This document shows, in pieces, positions 38,787 to 46,691 of a stretch of 64,000 nucleotides of DNA (the first letter of the stretch is position 1; each line of letters starts with the position of its first letter). The notes beneath the pieces are model-generated. The model searched no databases, was not told where the DNA came from, and saw nothing but the letters and a program-made list of their open reading frames with translations. Origin of the DNA: Phycisphaerales bacterium (lineage in GTDB: Bacteria; Planctomycetota; Phycisphaerae; Phycisphaerales; UBA1924); the NCBI GenBank assembly GCA_020847535.1, contig JADLBU010000108.1, forward strand, positions 1 to 64,000, read 5' to 3'. The position numbers and the translations under genes are program-made.

Positions 38787-40652
38787 TCACATCCTCTCCA
38801 CCGTCGGTATCCCAAGCGTCCCCAACCCATCCGCCAGCACCCGACCCGTGATATCGCACAACCGCAGCCGCGATCGCCGCGTCGCCTCATCCGGCGCAAA
38901 CAGCACCTTGCACTGATCAAAGAACGCGCTGAACGCCGTCGCAAGCTCAAACAAATACACGCACAACCGGTGCGGCTCGGTCGACTGCGCCACCGACTCC
39001 AGCACCTTCCCATATCTCAGCAGCGTCAGCGCCAGCGCCTTCTCCGCCGGCTCCTTGATCACGATCGCCGCATCCCGCCAGCCCCCATCCAGCTTCTCCT
39101 CCGCCGCCTTCCGGAAGATCGACCTCGTCCTCACCAGCGCATACAGCAGGTACGGCCCCGTGTTCCCCTCGAACGCCAGCATCCGGTCGAAGTCAAAGAC
39201 ATAGTCCTTGCTCCGCTCGCTCGACAGGTCCACGTACTTGATCGCCGCGATCCCCACCGCCTCCGCGATCTTCCCCCGCTCCTCCTCCGAAAACCCGCTC
39301 GACCGCTCGTTCACCGCCGCCCGCGCCCTGTTCACCGCCTCATCCAACAGATCCCACAGCTTCACATTGTCCCCAGAACGCGTCTTGAACGGCCGGCCAT
39401 CGTTGCCCAGCACCGTCCCGAACGCCGCGTGCTCAAGCTTCGCATCGCTCCCATCCGGCAACCGCGCATACCCCGCCTTGATCGCCGCCCCGAAAGCCTG
39501 CTGAAAATGCAGCGATTGCCGGATATCCACCCCGTAGATCACCCGCGAAGCCCCCAGCTTCTGCACCCGCCGCCGGATCGCCGCCATGTCCGTGGTCGCG
39601 TATAGGAACCCCCCATCGCTCTTGCGAATCAGGCACGGCACCTCAAGCCCCGGCACACGCACCACCACCGCCCCCTGGTCCACCTCCGCGACCTTCCGAT
39701 CCAGGAGATCCCGCACCAGCGGCGCCAGCTCCTCCGAATACGTCGATTCCCCCGCCGTGTGCTCCAGCGTCACGTTCGCGTGCAGCCTCGTCACCGTCTC
39801 GATGCACGCCCGCATCGTGATGTCGTAGATCAACTGCCACACCGCAACCGTCGCCTTGTCGTGCGACTGCAGCTTCAGCAGCACCCCCTTGGCCCGCGTG
39901 AAGTTCTCCGTCGCCCACGAAACCTGCGCTTCCAGTTCCGCCTCCGCCTTGGGCCCAAGCCCGTACCTCCGGACCGCCTCCATCCCCTTCATGTCCCGCT
40001 CGCACTCGGCCTGCGCTTCCCGGTACATCACCTCGAGCCTGTCGAGCGTCAGCGCTTCGGGCTTGATCCGCCCCGCGTTCAACTCCTCCATCAGCTTGCC
40101 CGTCACCATCGCGATCGGCAAACCCCAATCACCCAGGTGGCTCTGCCGGATCACCTTGTGACCCAGCCGCTCCAGCACACGCGCGATCGCATCCGGAATC
40201 ACCGTCGATCGCAGGTGCCCCACATGCATCTGCTTCGCCAGGTTCACCCCGCACAGATCCACCACCACCGTCTCAACCTTGCTCGCCGGCACAACCCCCA
40301 GCGCTGCGAGCCCAGTCCCCGCATCCATCCCCACCACCCCGCTCGCCAACGCATCCCCCCGCAGCACGATGTTGATGAACCCCGGCCCCGCGATCGACTT
40401 CTCCGACAGCGGCTCGGCGATGTCCGAGAGATCCACCTTCGCCACGATCGCGCTCGCCACATCCCGCGGCTTCCCCCCCACCACCTTCGCCAGGCTCATC
40501 GCCGCGTTGCACTGAAAATCCCCGAACTGCGGCTGACGCGATGGCGAAATCAGCGCTTCCACCGCCCCGGACACCGCCGGAAACGCCGCCCGGATCGCCG
40601 CCTCAAACCGCTGCGTCAGCACCTGCACAGGATCGTCAAAGAAAATCGCCAT
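38787..40652 (-). CDS. argS: Arginyl-tRNA synthetase
   Basis: This class I synthetase charges tRNA-Arg. The 621-residue protein has the N-terminal Add1 domain (QFGDFQCNAAMSLAKVVGG). The HIGH signature appears as MHVGHLRSTVIPDAIARVL after VDLCGVNLAKQ. The catalytic core has LGDWGLPIAMVTGKL and YATTDMAAIRRR. The KMSKS-like segment is degenerate, GRPFKTRSGDNVKLWDLLDE, as usual in ArgS. The C-terminal DALR anticodon domain ends at GTLGIPTVERM. The ATG at 40652 gives the standard N-terminus, and an ATG at 40676 is also in frame. The gene is monocistronic and convergent with the phosphatase gene. Confidence 0.95.
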   Translation of the reverse strand: MAIFFDDPVQVLTQRFEAAIRAAFPAVSGAVEALISPSRQPQFGDFQCNAAMSLAKVVGGKPRDVASAIVAKVDLSDIAEPLSEKSIAGPGFINIVLRGDALASGVVGMDAGTGLAALGVVPASKVETVVVDLCGVNLAKQMHVGHLRSTVIPDAIARVLERLGHKVIRQSHLGDWGLPIAMVTGKLMEELNAGRIKPEALTLDRLEVMYREAQAECERDMKGMEAVRRYGLGPKAEAELEAQVSWATENFTRAKGVLLKLQSHDKATVAVWQLIYDITMRACIETVTRLHANVTLEHTAGESTYSEELAPLVRDLLDRKVAEVDQGAVVVRVPGLEVPCLIRKSDGGFLYATTDMAAIRRRVQKLGASRVIYGVDIRQSLHFQQAFGAAIKAGYARLPDGSDAKLEHAAFGTVLGNDGRPFKTRSGDNVKLWDLLDEAVNRARAAVNERSSGFSEEERGKIAEAVGIAAIKYVDLSSERSKDYVFDFDRMLAFEGNTGPYLLYALVRTRSIFRKAAEEKLDGGWRDAAIVIKEPAEKALALTLLRYGKVLESVAQSTEPHRLCVYLFELATAFSAFFDQCKVLFAPDEATRRSRLRLCDITGRVLADGLGTLGIPTVERM

Positions 40653-40766
40653 AGGAGCGGATGATAAGACGCTCATCACGATTCCGCGTACGCAACCATC
40701 AATATCCGCAGCTCGCCCCTCACGCCGCGTCAACGCACTTGCTCGCTATCTGTTGCTCGCATCTCC

Positions 40767-40900
40767 AGGCCGCTTCAGCGGCGTTGCACGCGATTAGGCC
40801 ATGGCTTCAGCCATGACTAGCCACCGCGCGGGCATCCTTCATCTGTGTTGTTTTCCTGCCCGTTTCCAACGGGCTTACCTGGCAACGGCTTCAGCCCCGC
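40767..40900. repeat. Multi-hairpin intergenic repeat, copy 2
   Basis: This has the same module order as 28741-28875: GCCGC-TTCA-GCGGC, CATGGC-TTCA-GCCATG, GCCCGTT-TCC-AACGGGC and GGC-TTCA-GCC. The first stem differs from copy 1 by a compensatory pair (A-T to C-G next to the loop). It lies between argS and the BtuF-like gene. Confidence 0.8.
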
Positions 40901-40915
40901 AGCGCACTCCCCAGC

Positions 40916-41932
40916 TCACTTCTTCTCACCCTGCCACCCCCCCAAAACCTCCGCCAACTCATCCGCAAACCCCGCCAGCGATGTCGCCGGCATCAGACAC
41001 AACGGGTCATCAATCACCGCCACCCTCCCCTTCACCACCGCCGGAATCGGCTTCCCCGCCAGCGGCCCCAGCAGCTTCTCAATATCCGCCTCCGTCCGCT
41101 CCACATCCGCAGACCCCGCCGCTCGCGGCATCAACAGCACAATCGCATCCGGCGCCAACCGAATCACATCCTCCGTATCCATCTCCCGGTACGGCCCACC
41201 CTCCATGATCGCCGGCTCCCCCCCGATCACCTCCAGCACCTGCTGATGAAACGACCCCGGCCCGATCCCCGATGCCGGTGATGTCGACACCAGCATCAGC
41301 ACCCGCCCCACATCGCTAAACCCCGTCCCCCGCCGCGAAAACGCCCGGTTCATCTTCCGGATGACATCCGATGCCTGCCCCTCCGCATCCGGCACTCGCT
41401 TCGGCGGCTTCTCCTCCGTTCGCTGCCGATCCGGCCCGATCAGCATGTCATCCAACTCCACCGCGCTCGTCCTGATATCCGCCAGCGTCAGCATCTCCTG
41501 ATTCACCACCACCCACCCATGCTGCCCCGCCAGCTCAACCAATCGCCCAGGCAGATCACGCGCTCCCCACTGCAGAATCACATGCGTCGGCCGAACCCCG
41601 ATCAGCGCTTCGTAATCAATCCCCGACTGGTCCCCGCACACCGGCACCGACTTCTCCAGCACCATGTCATACCCGTGCCGACCCACGATCTTGTCCGCCA
41701 GCCCCAGATCCCTCAACGTGATCGCCAGCGCCGGCGACAACACGACAATCCGCATCTCCTCCGCGCTCCGCGGCGATGCAGCATTCCCTTGATCCGCCGG
41801 TGCGCCCGTGGCCGACTGATTCCACCCGGCCCCCGCATTCCCCGCCGGCGTCTTCTGCTCGCACGCCGCGATCACAACCATCACGATCGCCAGCGCCACA
41901 ACATTCACGAAGCTGACGCAGCGGACACGCCA
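40916..41932 (-). CDS. BtuF/FecB-like periplasmic-binding lipoprotein
   Basis: The product is a helical-backbone-type (cluster A) substrate-binding protein. IVVLSPALAITLRDLGLADKIVG, GYDMVLEKSVPVCGDQSGIDYEALIGVRPTHVI and IGGEPAIMEGGPYREM match BtuF/FecB-like proteins that bind vitamin B12 or siderophores. The leader has arginines, a hydrophobic stretch and the lipobox VIAAC, so it should be a lipoprotein. No ATG fits. I place the start at a TTG (41932) preceded by a GA-rich tract, and a GTG at 41908 is the alternative. No permease or ATPase is next to it. With the adenosyltransferase at 36.5 kb, corrinoid binding is a reasonable but unproven guess. Confidence 0.8.
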   Translation of the reverse strand, partial: WRVRCVSFVNVVALAIVMVVIAACEQKTPAGNAGAGWNQSATGAPADQGNAASPRSAEEMRIVVLSPALAITLRDLGLADKIVGRHGYDMVLEKSVPVCGDQSGIDYEALIGVRPTHVILQWGARDLPGRLVELAGQHGWVVVNQEMLTLADIRTSAVELDDMLIGPDRQRTEEKPPKRVPDAEGQASDVIRKMNRAFSRRGTGFSDVGRVLMLVSTSPASGIGPGSFHQQVLEVIGGEPAIMEGGPYREMDTEDVIRLAPDAIVLLMPRAAGSADVERTEADIEKLLGPLAGKPIPAVVKGRVAVIDDPLCLMPATSLAGFADELAEVLGGWQGEKK

Positions 41933-42163
41933 CAACCACCCTCGCCACCTGCACACCACCCCCACCGCCCGCCCCTGAGCCGCGAAGCGGCGCCCTTCGT
42001 CAGACCGGGGCGCAAGCCCCGGGCCAACCCGCCAAGTCATACCCAGCAGCCCCGCAGGGGCGCCTCTCTCAACAATCCTTGCAACTGAATGACATGCACA
42101 AGGAATCACGCCGGAGTGTACGACCCCACCGCACACACCACATCTCCAAGCGCGCACCACATC
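41933..42163. promoter_or_regulatory. Leader region with three stacked hairpins
   Basis: Upstream of the lipoprotein gene, three hairpins occur in a row: GCCGC-GAA-GCGGC (about 41980-41992), CCGGGGC-GCAA-GCCCCGG (about 42005-42022) and GCCCC-GCA-GGGGC (about 42049-42061). They could be leader structure or another hairpin-array repeat. I looked for cobalamin-riboswitch core motifs and did not find them. Confidence 0.4.
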
Positions 42164-42205
42164 CCGCGCTCCCCGCTCCTATTTGCCCTTTGCTATTTGC
42201 CCTTT
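42164..42205. repeat. Tandem heptanucleotide repeat, six units
   Basis: CCGCGCT, CCCCGCT, CCTATTT, GCCCTTT, GCTATTT, GCCCTTT run in exact 7-base phase and stop 2 bases before the efp stop codon. Confidence 0.75.
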
Positions 42206-42207
42206 TC

Positions 42208-42762
42208 TCAGGCCCGCGACAGGTAAGACCCATCCGTCGTCGAAATCTTCAGCGTCTCACCCTGCTTGATGAACGCCGGAACCTTCACCTTCAGCCCCGT
42301 CTCCATCGTCGCATCCTTCGTCTGGTTCGTCACCGTCGCCCCCTTCACTTCAGGCGGACAGTCCTTCACCGTCAGCTCGACCGCCGAAGGCAGCTCGATC
42401 GCGATCGGGTTGGTGTCGTGCATCAGCACGATCGTCTGGGAATTCGGCCGCAGATACAGCAGAGACTCACCCAGCACCTTCTCCGGCATCGTGATCTGGT
42501 CGTAGTTCTCGTTGTCCATGAACGTCGCGCCCGATGAATCGCTGAACAGATACTCCATCTGCCGGCGATCCAGGTCCACGACATCGATCTCATCGCCCGA
42601 TCCCAGCCGCCGCTCCATCGTCTTGGCCGACAGGATCTCACGGAACGTGATCTGGATGAACGCACGCAGGTTGCCCGGCGTCCGATGCTCGACGTTCGTC
42701 AGCACCGCGAGCTTGCCATCAATCTTCACGCCAAGGCCGATACGGAGCTGGGTCGCTTTCAT
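42208..42762 (-). CDS. efp: Elongation factor P
   Basis: EF-P enters the ribosomal E-site and relieves stalling at consecutive prolines. The 184-residue protein has the three beta-barrel domains: KATQLRIGLGVKIDGK at the start, MEYLFSDSSGATFMDNENYDQ in the middle, then LPSAVELTVKDCPPEVKG and a C-terminus GSYLSRA. The domain I loop reads HRTPGNLRAF. The position of the modified Lys34 of E. coli (PGKGQAF) is occupied by Asn31 here, so the classical lysylation, rhamnosylation or hypusine-like chemistry cannot occur at that residue. The ATG at 42762 starts the family N-terminus. It is divergent from the MBL gene. Confidence 0.93.
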   Translation of the reverse strand: MKATQLRIGLGVKIDGKLAVLTNVEHRTPGNLRAFIQITFREILSAKTMERRLGSGDEIDVVDLDRRQMEYLFSDSSGATFMDNENYDQITMPEKVLGESLLYLRPNSQTIVLMHDTNPIAIELPSAVELTVKDCPPEVKGATVTNQTKDATMETGLKVKVPAFIKQGETLKISTTDGSYLSRA

Positions 42763-42880
42763 GGGCTGATCTCGAAAAAACGGGTCTCGAAAAGGGGGAC
42801 ATCGGACAAGCTGCAAATCCCAGCCCGAAGATGACCCTAACACGCACCTGAGAAATATGGGGGGGGATGATAGGCTACTC

Positions 42881-42925
42881 AATCTCGTGGCTCAGGCTTC
42901 CAGCCTGAGATCTACCCTTCCCTCC
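42881..42925. repeat. Hairpin repeat related to the 38.6-kb element
   Basis: ATCTCGTGG followed by the hairpin CTCAGGCT-TCC-AGCCTGAG (42891-42909) and TCTAC. The same flanks and loop occur at 38621-38655 with stem CACAGGCA/TGCCTGTG. Both stem differences are compensatory. It lies in the efp/MBL divergent region. Confidence 0.7.
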
Positions 42926-42973
42926 TACTCCACTTCCCTGCAACCTCCCTGTTCGGCATTCCGGAGATCACCC

Positions 42974-43978
42974 ATGAACCTCAACCGCCGTTCATTCATC
43001 GCCGCATCCACCCTCGCCGCCGCCGGAATCGCCCTCCCAGCCCGCTCAAGCCTCGCGCGGCTCCTCCCCAGCCTCACCCTTGCCGACACCTACTTCGAAT
43101 GGAAATCCGTCGCCGACGGCTGCCACATCGCCATCGGCGAAGGCGGCAACGCGCTCGCCGTGCTCTCCGGCAACGAAACCGTCGTCATCGATTCCAAGAA
43201 CGGCGGTTTCGGTGAAGCCCTCCGCCGCGAAGCCGCCGCACTCGGATCCCCCGTCAAGACGCTCATCAACACCCACCACCACGGCGATCATGTCGGCGGA
43301 AACCCCGCCTTCACCAAGGACCTCCGCGTGATCGCCCACGCCAACGCCATCGCCCGCATCCCCTCCCAGGTCGAGCGCTCCAACAAGTCCGCCCAAGGCG
43401 CGATCGCCAAGCTCAAGCAATCACCCAAAGCCACCGCCACCCAGGTGATCGCCGACATCGAAGCCCTCCTCCAGTCCTCCCCCACCGACAAGAACTTCCT
43501 CCCCACCGAGTCCATCCCCTCCAGCGGCAACATCACCGTCGGCAACCTCTCCATCGAGCTCTATCACGTCGGCGCCGGCCACACCGACAACGACCTCATC
43601 GTCTACATCCCCGATCGCAACATCCTCCACGGCGGCGATCTCCTCTTCAACAACATGTACCCCTACCACGATCCCGCCAACTCCGGCGCCGACTCCGCCG
43701 GCTGGATCCGAAGCTGCCAGAAGATCATCGACCTCTGCGATAACAAAACCGTCGTCATCCCCGGCCACGGCGATGTCGGCGATCTCACCATCGCCAAGCG
43801 CCAGATCGAGTTCTTCACCGCCCTCCGCGAACAAGCCGCCAAAGCGTTCGCCGCAGGCGCCACCCGCGAAGACTTCATCAAGACCGAACCCGAGCAGTTC
43901 AAGTCCTACTCATCCAACATGCGCCCCATCACCCTCGGCGGCCTCTACGATGAGGCCAAGAAAGAAGCCGGCAAGTAA
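42974..43978 (+). CDS. Tat-exported MBL-fold metallo-hydrolase
   Basis: The 334-residue protein begins with a Tat signal (MNLNRRSFIAASTLAAAGIA). The metallo-beta-lactamase fold shows NETVVIDSKNG, the metal-binding motif LINTHHHGDHVGGNPAF (His101-His106), HVGAGHTDNDLIVYIP, ILHGGDLLFNN and VVIPGHGDVGD. It resembles cyclase/quinoprotein-relay-type hydrolases of the periplasm. Substrate unknown. The ATG at 42974 is the start that opens the Tat signal. A short terminator-like hairpin follows the stop codon. Confidence 0.9.
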   Translation: MNLNRRSFIAASTLAAAGIALPARSSLARLLPSLTLADTYFEWKSVADGCHIAIGEGGNALAVLSGNETVVIDSKNGGFGEALRREAAALGSPVKTLINTHHHGDHVGGNPAFTKDLRVIAHANAIARIPSQVERSNKSAQGAIAKLKQSPKATATQVIADIEALLQSSPTDKNFLPTESIPSSGNITVGNLSIELYHVGAGHTDNDLIVYIPDRNILHGGDLLFNNMYPYHDPANSGADSAGWIRSCQKIIDLCDNKTVVIPGHGDVGDLTIAKRQIEFFTALREQAAKAFAAGATREDFIKTEPEQFKSYSSNMRPITLGGLYDEAKKEAGK

Positions 43979-43994
43979 GAGAGCAATGAAGAGA

Positions 43995-44039
43995 GCCCCG
44001 AGCGCCAGCTCGGGCCCATGGCCCGCGACAGCGGGTTTT
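43995..44039 (+). terminator. Hairpin pair ending in a T-run after MBL gene
   Basis: CCGAGC-GCCA-GCTCGG is followed by CCCGC-GACA-GCGGG (44022-44035) and then TTTT. The second stem with its T tract is a plausible short intrinsic terminator for the hydrolase gene. Confidence 0.5.
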
Positions 44040-44088
44040 CTGCATTGACCTGCCCCCGTCTTTCGGTCCACCCCTTATGAGAGTGTGA

Positions 44089-44235
44089 CCAACTGTTCCT
44101 CCCGCGTGCGTACCCGCAGGCGCAGCCTACATCTTCAGCAACATCCGCGCCTGTCCCGCCGACATCGATGGCACCGGCTTCATCGACACCGACGACTTCG
44201 ACGCCTTCGTCCACGCCTTCCAAGCCGGCTGCTGA
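44089..44235 (+). pseudogene. Orphan C-terminal fragment with a single EF-hand/Cys unit
   Basis: After an in-frame stop at 44086-44088 the frame encodes 48 residues with no start codon. It ends in a single 27-residue unit (44152-44232) that begins CPADIDGTGFIDTDDFDAF and ends FQAGC followed by TGA. This is exactly one repeat of the 54-residue tail module, with both bracketing cysteines retained. It is most likely the remnant of a deleted secreted-protein gene. Too short for automatic gene calling. Confidence 0.7.
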
Positions 44236-44975
44236 TCACACGTGCGGAGATACCGATTCAGAGCCGCCGACTTCCAGTCGGCGGTCGCGAGACTCCCATC
44301 CTCCGATCGCCACCAACCCCGTGCAACACCGCCACCCTCGACTACCGATCCCCCCTCCCGCTCTACTCCCCACTGCCTACCCAGCTGTGCGCACACCGTG
44401 GTCACCCCAAAGCTCCCCGGCCTCCGATTCCCGAAATCCACTCCAAAATTCCCATCTCCGCCTGCACCACGCGCGCACAATCCCCTCCGTCCCCACCCCG
44501 TTATCCACGTTGTAACTACACCCCCTGTGCGCACCACCGCGGCCCCGCCCTGTATATACGGAGGGCCCACCGCGCGGCCCGCGAGCCAAGCGCTTCACGT
44601 CTTCGGCGGTGATGCGGATGGGAGTCAAAACCCACCCGCACACCGGAAGGTGTCCGTGACAGCGCAACGCCCCGCGATCCGCGCCAAAGCCCTCCACGGT
44701 CGGCTGATCGCCCCGGGCCTCGACACCCCGGATGCGAGCGGGACACGCCCGCGATCAAGAGCACGGGGCCTTGAGCCCCGATCAAGATCTCAGATCCGCC
44801 CGTCTGAACGGCCACGACCGAACAAGCGTCCGCCCCGCGCAAGCGACCAGCGGCCGCGACACCCTCACGCGCCCGCTTCAGTCAAGTCACATTCAAAGAG
44901 TCCCCTACCCCCCAACGCCAGCGCGATCCCCACGCGCCCACTCTCTCCGTGTCTCCGCGTCACCCTGCCACTTCT
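44236..44975. other. 740-base gene-free region with structured segments
   Basis: No reading frame here is credible as a gene. It contains a C-rich tract (about 44320-44400), a segment at 44560-44695 whose ends pair over 7 bp and which has a strong internal hairpin (44607-44645), and smaller hairpins GCGGG-ACACG-CCCGC and CGGGGC-CTTGA-GCCCCG around 44735-44785. A CTCTCCGTGTCTCCGCGT tract lies near 44940. It looks like a decayed intergenic region with dispersed repeats. Confidence 0.5.
44560..44695. ncRNA. Possible structured RNA segment (unassigned)
   Basis: GGAGGGC (44560-44566) is complementary to GCCCTCC (44689-44695). Inside, CGGTGATGCGGATGGG (44607-44622) pairs with CCCACCCGCACACCG (44631-44645) apart from one bulge and one mismatch, and ACACC-GGAA-GGTGT can form an alternative stem. 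A TATATA tract lies just upstream on the plus strand. No known RNA family was recognised, and chance folding of GC-rich DNA is possible. Confidence 0.25.
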
Positions 44976-46628
44976 TCATTCTTCCGGCCTCATCAACGGA
45001 AACAGCAGAATATCCCGAATCGTCCTCTGGTTCGCCAGCACCATCACCAGACGATCCACCCCCAGCCCCATCCCGCCCGCCGGAGGCATCCCCACCTTCA
45101 GGGCCCGTATGAAGTCCGCATCAAACGTTCTGAACGTGCTCTCCTCTGCGCTCTTCTCCGCATCCGCACCCTTGAGCTGCTCCCGGAACTTGGCCTCCTG
45201 CACATCCGGATCGTTCAACTCCGTGTAATGCGGCGCAACCTCCATCCCCGCGATGAACAGGTCCGCGCGGTCCGCCAGCGCGATCTGCCCCGGCTGGTTG
45301 TCCCTCTTGGGCCGCGTCAGCGGACTGATCGCCGCCGGGTAATCCGTAATGAACGTCGGCCTCGTCACATCCAGCCGCGCCTCACCCCCGTGCTGCTTGT
45401 CCTCAAACAGCTCGTTGATCACCATCACATCATCCATCTGGTCGATTGCGGCCGGGTTCTCCCTCACCAGCCGCGGATGCCGGCGCTTCAACTCCTCCCG
45501 CGCCCGCCTCACATCCGACATCGGGAACCCGTACGCCTTCTCGAACAGCCCCCCATAGCTGATCCGCACGAAAGGTGCGCCATAGTCGATCGCCAACTCC
45601 CCGAACGGCAGCACGACCCCCTCACCACTCACCCTTCCATCCGGCGCCCTCGAAAAATCCCCCGCCTTCACGCACCGCGCCAAGTCCCGGATCAAACTCT
45701 CGGTCAGCTCCATCACGGTTTCCACATCCCCGAACGCGTGGTACGCCTCCAGCATCGTGAACTCGGGATTGTGCTGCTTGTCCAGCCCCTCGTTGCGGAA
45801 GTTGCGGTTCACCTCGAAGACCCTCGGAAACCCGCCCACCAGCAGCCGCTTGAGGTACAACTCCGGCGCGATCCGCATGAACAGGTTGATGTCCAGCGCG
45901 TTCATCTTCGTCACAAACGGCCGCGCCGCCGCACCCCCCGCCAGCGTCTGCAGCATCGGCGTCTCGACCTCCAGGTACGCTCGCTCCTCCAGGAATCGCC
46001 GCACCCGCGACACGATCTTCGACCGAAGCTGGAACACCCCCACCGTCTCGGGGTTCGCCCACAGGTCCATGTACCGCTGGCGGTACCTGATCTCCACATC
46101 CTGCAGCCCCGCGTGCTTCTCCGGCGGCATCGCCAGGCTCTTGCACCCGGGCTTCAGCGAAGAGCACCACAGCGTGATCTCCCCGCTCTTGGTCTTCATC
46201 ACCCGCCCGCTCGCCACCACCACATCCCCAAGGTCACACAGCTTGGCGAGCTTGAACCCGCGCTCCTCGCAGTCCTTCTGGCTGATCGCCACCTGCATGT
46301 CACCCGTCGCATCGCGCAGGTTCATCCAGATCAGCTTCCCGTTGTCGCGCAGCAGCATGATCCGCCCGGCGATCATCCCCACGGGCCGACCATCGACAAA
46401 CCCCGGCTCCTTGCCCCGGGCCTGCTGCTCGGCATCCGCCGCCGGGTCGTACTTCCCCCGCGCTGCCGCGATCTCCTCGATCCCATCAATCCGCACCCCG
46501 TACGGAGCTACACCCAGCTCGGCGATCGCCGCCCGGTTCGCCCGCCGCTGGGCCTCCAGCTTGTGAACATCAACGACAGAATCAGCAGAACCGGCAGCCC
46601 CGCCGGCAGGAGAAGGATCGGTGGTCAT
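44976..46628 (-). CDS. lysS: Lysyl-tRNA synthetase (class II)
   Basis: LysS charges tRNA-Lys. The 550-residue protein has an OB-fold anticodon domain (MIAGRIMLLRDNGKLIWMNL). The class II core follows: RYMDLWANPETVGVFQLRSKIV, ETPMLQTLAGGAAARPFVTKMN, LYLKRLLVGGFPRVFEVNRNFR (motif 2) and GGMGLGVDRLVMVL (motif 3). The ATG at 46628 starts an N-terminal extension of about 40 residues, Ala/Ser-rich, before the domain. It is preceded on the same strand by an Rrf2-type regulator gene whose stop is 63 bases upstream, so regulation or cotranscription is possible. Confidence 0.95.
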   Translation of the reverse strand: MTTDPSPAGGAAGSADSVVDVHKLEAQRRANRAAIAELGVAPYGVRIDGIEEIAAARGKYDPAADAEQQARGKEPGFVDGRPVGMIAGRIMLLRDNGKLIWMNLRDATGDMQVAISQKDCEERGFKLAKLCDLGDVVVASGRVMKTKSGEITLWCSSLKPGCKSLAMPPEKHAGLQDVEIRYRQRYMDLWANPETVGVFQLRSKIVSRVRRFLEERAYLEVETPMLQTLAGGAAARPFVTKMNALDINLFMRIAPELYLKRLLVGGFPRVFEVNRNFRNEGLDKQHNPEFTMLEAYHAFGDVETVMELTESLIRDLARCVKAGDFSRAPDGRVSGEGVVLPFGELAIDYGAPFVRISYGGLFEKAYGFPMSDVRRAREELKRRHPRLVRENPAAIDQMDDVMVINELFEDKQHGGEARLDVTRPTFITDYPAAISPLTRPKRDNQPGQIALADRADLFIAGMEVAPHYTELNDPDVQEAKFREQLKGADAEKSAEESTFRTFDADFIRALKVGMPPAGGMGLGVDRLVMVLANQRTIRDILLFPLMRPEE

Positions 46629-46691
46629 GGCCGATCGTTGGCGCACCGACCCCCCGCGGACAGTGCAGCGCCGATTCCCGCCATGCACCCG

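Noticed and set aside
41933..42163. Cobalamin riboswitch upstream of the BtuF-like gene
   Set aside because: I looked for the B12-box and the other conserved core motifs and found none. Only plain hairpins are present.
44600..44650. tRNA-like T-arm (GGGTTTTGACTCCC) on the minus strand
   Set aside because: The loop is 8 bases, the conserved TTCGA is broken, and no acceptor stem, D-arm or anticodon arm of tRNA dimensions can be drawn.
44085..45228. Plus-strand frames of 175 and 328 residues in the gene-free region and over the lysS end
   Set aside because: Pro/Arg/Ser-rich composition, overlap with lysS and dispersed repeats. Only the short tail fragment in a different frame is meaningful.
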